The position numbers and the translations under genes were made by a program. The notes under the pieces were generated by a model. It saw only the letters and a list, made by a program, of their open reading frames with translations. It ran no database searches and was not told the DNA's origin. This document shows positions 61,016 through 64,000 of a stretch of DNA of 64,000 bases, piece by piece (the stretch's first letter is position 1; each line of letters begins with the position of its first letter). The DNA is from Hanstruepera neustonica (GTDB lineage: Bacteria > Bacteroidota > Bacteroidia > Flavobacteriales > Flavobacteriaceae), in assembly GCF_002895005.1 (NCBI RefSeq), contig NZ_POWF01000001.1, forward strand, positions 310,001-374,000. Direction: 5' to 3'.

Positions 61016-61942
61016 TTATGTTAATTCAATATCGAATTGTGTTAAATCTCTAAATTGTTGCAAGCGTTTATGCACTTCATGAGGGTTTAAATTAACCATG
61101 CGTTCAGTTCCAAATTTTTCAACACAAAATGATGCCAAAGTAGATCCGTAGATTACCGCATTTTTCATATTCTCAAAACTTAAATCACCAGATTTAGCCA
61201 AATATCCTGCAAACCCTCCAGCAAAAGTGTCTCCTGCACCAGTTGGGTCAAACACCTCTTCCAATGGTAAAGCGGGCGCATAAAACACATTATCATCATG
61301 AAATAATAGTGCACCATGCTCCCCTTTTTTAATAACCACATATTGTGGCCCCATTTCATGAATCTTTCGTGCAGCAACAACCAGAGAATACTCGCCGGTT
61401 AATTGTCTGGCTTCCTCATCATTAATGGTGATAACATTTACTTTTTTTATAACATTTTGTAACTCATCCATAGCACAGTCCATCCAAAAATTCATGGTGT
61501 CCAAAATGACCATTTTAGGTTTCTTGATCATTTGATCCAGAACACTCATTTGGACGTTGGGATGTAAATTTCCTAACATAACCACTTCGGCGTCTTTATA
61601 ATCAACAGGAACTATGGGATTAAAGTCGGCTAATACATTAAGTTCGGTAGCCAAGGTATCGCGTGTATTCATATCGTTATGATACCTACCACTCCAGAAA
61701 AAAGTCTTCCCTTTTTTTACAATTTCAACACCAGAAATATCAATCCCTTTATTTGATAACAAATCAAGATACTCTTGAGGGAAATCACCACCCACAACCG
61801 ATACTGCAGCAGCATCTACATGAAATTGTGAGGCCGCAAGACCAATAAAAGTGGCTGCGCCACCAAGGATTTTATCAGTTTTTCCAAATGGGGTTTCAAT
61901 GGCATCAAAGGCAACGGTTCCCACAATAACTAACTTACTCAT
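61016..61942 (-). CDS. PfkB-family carbohydrate (nucleoside/sugar) kinase
   Basis: 308 aa ribokinase fold. The N-terminal substrate region has G-G-A-A-T-F-I-G-L-A-A, and the catalytic signature is D-P-T-G-A-G-D-T-F-A-G-G-F-A-G (Asp of G-A-G-D as base). The substrate cannot be read; the neighbourhood with purF and purN suggests a nucleoside or ribose-type sugar (inference). A perfect -7 box lies 22 nt upstream. Confidence 0.9.
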   Translation of the reverse strand: MSKLVIVGTVAFDAIETPFGKTDKILGGAATFIGLAASQFHVDAAAVSVVGGDFPQEYLDLLSNKGIDISGVEIVKKGKTFFWSGRYHNDMNTRDTLATELNVLADFNPIVPVDYKDAEVVMLGNLHPNVQMSVLDQMIKKPKMVILDTMNFWMDCAMDELQNVIKKVNVITINDEEARQLTGEYSLVVAARKIHEMGPQYVVIKKGEHGALLFHDDNVFYAPALPLEEVFDPTGAGDTFAGGFAGYLAKSGDLSFENMKNAVIYGSTLASFCVEKFGTERMVNLNPHEVHKRLQQFRDLTQFDIELT

Positions 61943-61964
61943 AAATGTCTTTCGAATTTTGCTG

Positions 61965-61972
61965 CAAATATA
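61965..61972 (-). promoter_or_regulatory. -7 box for the PfkB gene
   Basis: TATATTTG on the minus strand, perfect, 22 nt before the ATG. Confidence 0.5.
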
Positions 61973-61998
61973 AGGTTTTTAGTTACTAATAGCCGAAT

Positions 61999-62640
61999 TT
62001 ATTTCCTTCCAAAATCTGCAGGAATTTCACCCCAAGCTTTGGTTTCCCATTTTACAATGGTTGTTGCATAATTATTGGTTTTTAGCCAAGTAATAGCACG
62101 ATCAACTAAATCAAAAAGTGGTTTGTTTTTTTCAGAACGCTCTAGTTTGGTGTTAGCTGTTTTCTTTTTTACCCAGCTGATGGCTGTTTTGGAATCGGTG
62201 TAGATGATTCGATTACTGTTCTGTTTTTTAAGAAATGCCAATGCGTGTACGATTGCCAAAAACTCACCAATGTTATTAGTGCCTTCTTCAAAGGGTCCTT
62301 GGTGAAACAACCGTTTTTTTGTTTTGGTGTCAACACCTTGGTATTCCATTTTACCTGGATTGCCACTTACGGCAGCATCAACAGCTATGGAGTTGTAATT
62401 GGGCTGCCCTATTTTTTTCAGTAGTTCATCAGAGAGTTCACTAACAAACTTTTTGCTTTTACCTATGTAGTCTTTATAATTGCCTTTGTAGGCTTTTTTG
62501 GCCGCTTCAAAGGTTGCAAACGATTTATATTGCGCACCTTCGAAGTCTTTTATTTGTGCTTTGCAGTCATCCCAGCTCTCAAAAACACCAGTGTGATGCC
62601 CTTTCCATACGGTATAGTATTTTTTCTTTTTTTTAGACAT
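61999..62640 (-). CDS. rnhA: Ribonuclease H1 with N-terminal hybrid-binding (viroplasmin-like) domain
   Basis: 213 aa. Residues ~7-50 are the caulimovirus viroplasmin/HBD domain (Y-Y-T-V-W-K-G-H-H-T-G-V-F-E-S-W). The RNase H fold follows with catalytic residues D88 (A-V-D-A-A-V), E126 (I-G-E-F-L), D149 (Y-T-D-S-K) and D209 (A-D-F-G-R-K). It cleaves RNA in RNA-DNA hybrids. It lies between the PfkB gene and purN on the minus strand. Confidence 0.93.
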   Translation of the reverse strand: MSKKKKKYYTVWKGHHTGVFESWDDCKAQIKDFEGAQYKSFATFEAAKKAYKGNYKDYIGKSKKFVSELSDELLKKIGQPNYNSIAVDAAVSGNPGKMEYQGVDTKTKKRLFHQGPFEEGTNNIGEFLAIVHALAFLKKQNSNRIIYTDSKTAISWVKKKTANTKLERSEKNKPLFDLVDRAITWLKTNNYATTIVKWETKAWGEIPADFGRK

Positions 62641-62652
62641 TCTATGTTAAAG

Positions 62653-62673
62653 ATGCTGAACTTGATTCAGCAT
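62653..62673. repeat. Short palindrome between rnhA and purN
   Basis: ATGCTGAA, CTTGA, TTCAGCAT. It has no T-run on the minus strand, so is not a terminator. I recall this motif as a frequent dispersed repeat in flavobacterial intergenic regions. Confidence 0.5.
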
Positions 62674-62678
62674 AACAA

Positions 62679-63245
62679 TTAGTTATTTAATAACCTCTCA
62701 ACTACCTGTGGGAAATGTTCCATTTCCAATTCGTGGATTTTTGATGCGACATCTTCAGCCGAGTCAGAAGGAGTAACCTTGCAAGTAGCTTGAAAAATAA
62801 TAGCGCCTTCATCATAATGCTCATTAACGTAATGTATGGTAATACCAGTTTCGGTTTCGTTGTTAGCTACAACCGCTTCATGGACATACATACCATACAT
62901 GCCTTTACCACCATATTTTGGTAATAAGGCTGGATGAATATTGATGACTTTATTTGGGAATTCATTTAAAATACGCTCTGGGAACTTCCATAAAAAGCCC
63001 GCCAAAACAATAATATCTGGTTTTGAAGCTTTTAAGATATTTAACACATCATCGGTTTCAGAAAAAGCAACTCTATTAAATGATAAAGCGCTTACTTTCA
63101 GTTTTTTACAGCGTTCTAATACTTTGGCATGGGGATTGTTAGTAAGCACTTGAATAACAGACACCTGTTCTCTGTTTTGAAAAAACTTAATTAAATTTTC
63201 AGCATTAGTACCACTTCCGGACGCAAAAATTACAATTCGCTTCAT
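62679..63245 (-). CDS. purN: Phosphoribosylglycinamide formyltransferase
   Basis: 188 aa. The phosphate loop is F-A-S-G-S-G-T-N (residues 7-14), the catalytic residues are N102 and H104 (I-N-I-H-P-A-L-L-P) and D145 (H-Y-D-E-G). It formylates GAR using 10-formyl-THF, the third step of purine synthesis. It is divergent from acpP. Confidence 0.96.
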   Translation of the reverse strand: MKRIVIFASGSGTNAENLIKFFQNREQVSVIQVLTNNPHAKVLERCKKLKVSALSFNRVAFSETDDVLNILKASKPDIIVLAGFLWKFPERILNEFPNKVINIHPALLPKYGGKGMYGMYVHEAVVANNETETGITIHYVNEHYDEGAIIFQATCKVTPSDSAEDVASKIHELEMEHFPQVVERLLNN

Positions 63246-63391
63246 TTACAGATAATAGTGTTAAGATTGTTCACGCAAAAAAAAGAATAATAATTAACAA
63301 TTAGAAGGCAAAAAGCATTTACTTCAATCGAATTTTAGTAAATTACAAGCACATTTTTAAACTAAAGGTGTGTAATAAAAATAAAGTTTTT

Positions 63392-63399
63392 TATTTTTG
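63392..63399 (+). promoter_or_regulatory. -7 box for acpP-fabF
   Basis: TATTTTTG, perfect TAnnTTTG, 31 nt before the acpP ATG. Confidence 0.5.
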
Positions 63400-63430
63400 C
63401 CAACTAATTAAAACTTAAAATTAAAAGATT

Positions 63431-63664
63431 ATGTCAGACATTGCATCAAGAGTAAAAGCGATTATCGTAGACAAATTAGGTGTTGATGAAAACGAAGTTG
63501 TAACTGAAGCTAGCTTCACTAACGATTTAGGAGCAGATTCATTAGACACTGTAGAATTAATTATGGAGTTCGAAAAAGAATTCGATATCCAAATTCCAGA
63601 TGATCAAGCTGAAAATATTGCAACAGTTGGTCAAGCTATTTCATACATAGAAGAAGCTAAATAA
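63431..63664 (+). CDS. acpP: Acyl carrier protein
   Basis: 77 aa. The phosphopantetheine serine is S37 in [10 protein letters not shown], and the acidic helices D-N-xx pattern ([10 protein letters not shown]) fits type II ACPs. It carries growing fatty-acyl chains and feeds fabF, which follows after 11 nt. Confidence 0.98.
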   Translation: MSDIASRVKAIIVDKLGVDENEVVTEASFTNDLGADSLDTVELIMEFEKEFDIQIPDDQAENIATVGQAISYIEEAK

Positions 63665-63675
63665 GAACAGACTTT

Positions 63676-64000
63676 ATGGCACTTAAGCGAGTTGTAGTTA
63701 CAGGTCTTGGCGCTTTAACACCTATTGGGAACACCAAAGATGAATATTGGGATGCTCTGATTAGTGGGAAAAGTGGTGCGGCTCCGATAACATATTTTGA
63801 TACTGAAAAGTTCAAGACAAAATTCGCTTGCGAATTAAAAAACTTTAACGCAACCGATTTTCTTGATCGAAAAGAGGCCCGTAAAATGGATAAGTTTACG
63901 CAGTATGCTATGGTAGCTTCCGATGAGGCTATTGCTGATGCGAAACTAAACCTTGATGAGGTAAACAAATTACGGGTTGGCGTTATTTGGGGAGCAGGAA
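63676..64000 (+). CDS. fabF: 3-oxoacyl-ACP synthase II, 3' end outside window
   Basis: The first 108 codons are visible: M-A-L-K-R-V-V-V-T-G-L-G-A-L-T-P-I-G-N, the KAS II N-terminus, then R-K-M-D-K-F-T-Q-Y-A and V-G-V-I-W-G-A-G. The catalytic Cys and His residues lie beyond the window. It elongates acyl-ACP with malonyl-ACP. The acpP-fabF order is conserved across bacteria. Confidence 0.94.
   Translation, partial: MALKRVVVTGLGALTPIGNTKDEYWDALISGKSGAAPITYFDTEKFKTKFACELKNFNATDFLDRKEARKMDKFTQYAMVASDEAIADAKLNLDEVNKLRVGVIWGAG

Overview
The window looks like ordinary chromosome from a marine-type member of the Flavobacteriaceae (Bacteroidota). It is AT-rich. Many start codons lack a Shine-Dalgarno sequence, and upstream regions often carry the Bacteroidota -7 box TAnnTTTG. 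Several secreted proteins end in type IX secretion (T9SS) sorting domains (type A at 17917-20985, 23875-25908 and 26067-28145; type B/CHU_C at 33862-36900). Many lipoproteins and OmpA-type proteins are present. The genus cannot be fixed from sequence alone. No prophage, CRISPR array, transposase or rRNA operon is visible.

Layout. 1-10.5 kb: 3' end of a CPA1-type Na+/H+ antiporter, lepA, a TonB-dependent-receptor-like protein, a TolB-like lipoprotein, an M28 peptidase, dusB, a LolC/E-type permease and rbfA. 10.5-17.3 kb: mce, a CAU-anticodon tRNA, a tiny PID-CTERM-like protein, ribE, pdxA, then the fatty-acid precursor block yceD-like/rpmF/fabH/accB/accC. 17.3-29.5 kb: secreted and surface proteins (M12B-type metalloprotease, two paralogous FG-GAP/ASPIC proteins, a di-heme cytochrome lipoprotein), with an FAD oxidoreductase, mtgA and an ABC ATPase. 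29.7-44.7 kb: asd, mscL, alr, tdk, a large DUF11/CHU_C adhesin-like protein, rsmI, a CMD-family protein, OsmC, recJ, an OmpA protein, an MFS exporter, lpxH-like and queD. 44.7-58.6 kb: a 2OG-Fe(II) oxygenase, two very small membrane proteins, MATE, GNAT, Usp, tRNA-Ala(GGC) with a duplicated 3' end, a small nuclease-like protein, AddB-like and AddA-like genes separated by an OmpA/TSP3 porin and kbl, and a superoxide dismutase. 58.6-64 kb: an intergenic region with a tandem pair of probable small RNAs, then purF, a PfkB kinase, rnhA, purN, acpP and the start of fabF.

How genes work together. fabH/accB/accC and acpP/fabF supply fatty-acid synthesis; purF and purN act in purine synthesis. asd, alr and mtgA contribute to cell-wall synthesis. 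addA, addB and recJ handle DNA breaks. The T9SS cargo proteins are probably delivered to the cell surface or secreted by a machinery encoded elsewhere.

Most interesting points. (1) Two tandem copies of a 52-nt element exactly 200 bp apart (58713-58764, 58913-58964). On the minus strand each reads as -7 box, conserved body, then an intrinsic terminator of different sequence, and three ~21-bp phased repeats (59003-59055) lie just upstream. This looks like a duplicated small-RNA locus. (2) A 19-bp perfect duplication of the tRNA-Ala 3' end (48442-48460, 48606-48624) bracketing 145 bp with a 13-bp-arm palindrome, like the att sites of a lost or miniature integrative element. (3) Micro-proteins of 26, 59 and 63 residues, the last reduced to signal peptide, Pro-rich linker, P-I-D motif, membrane helix and basic tail.
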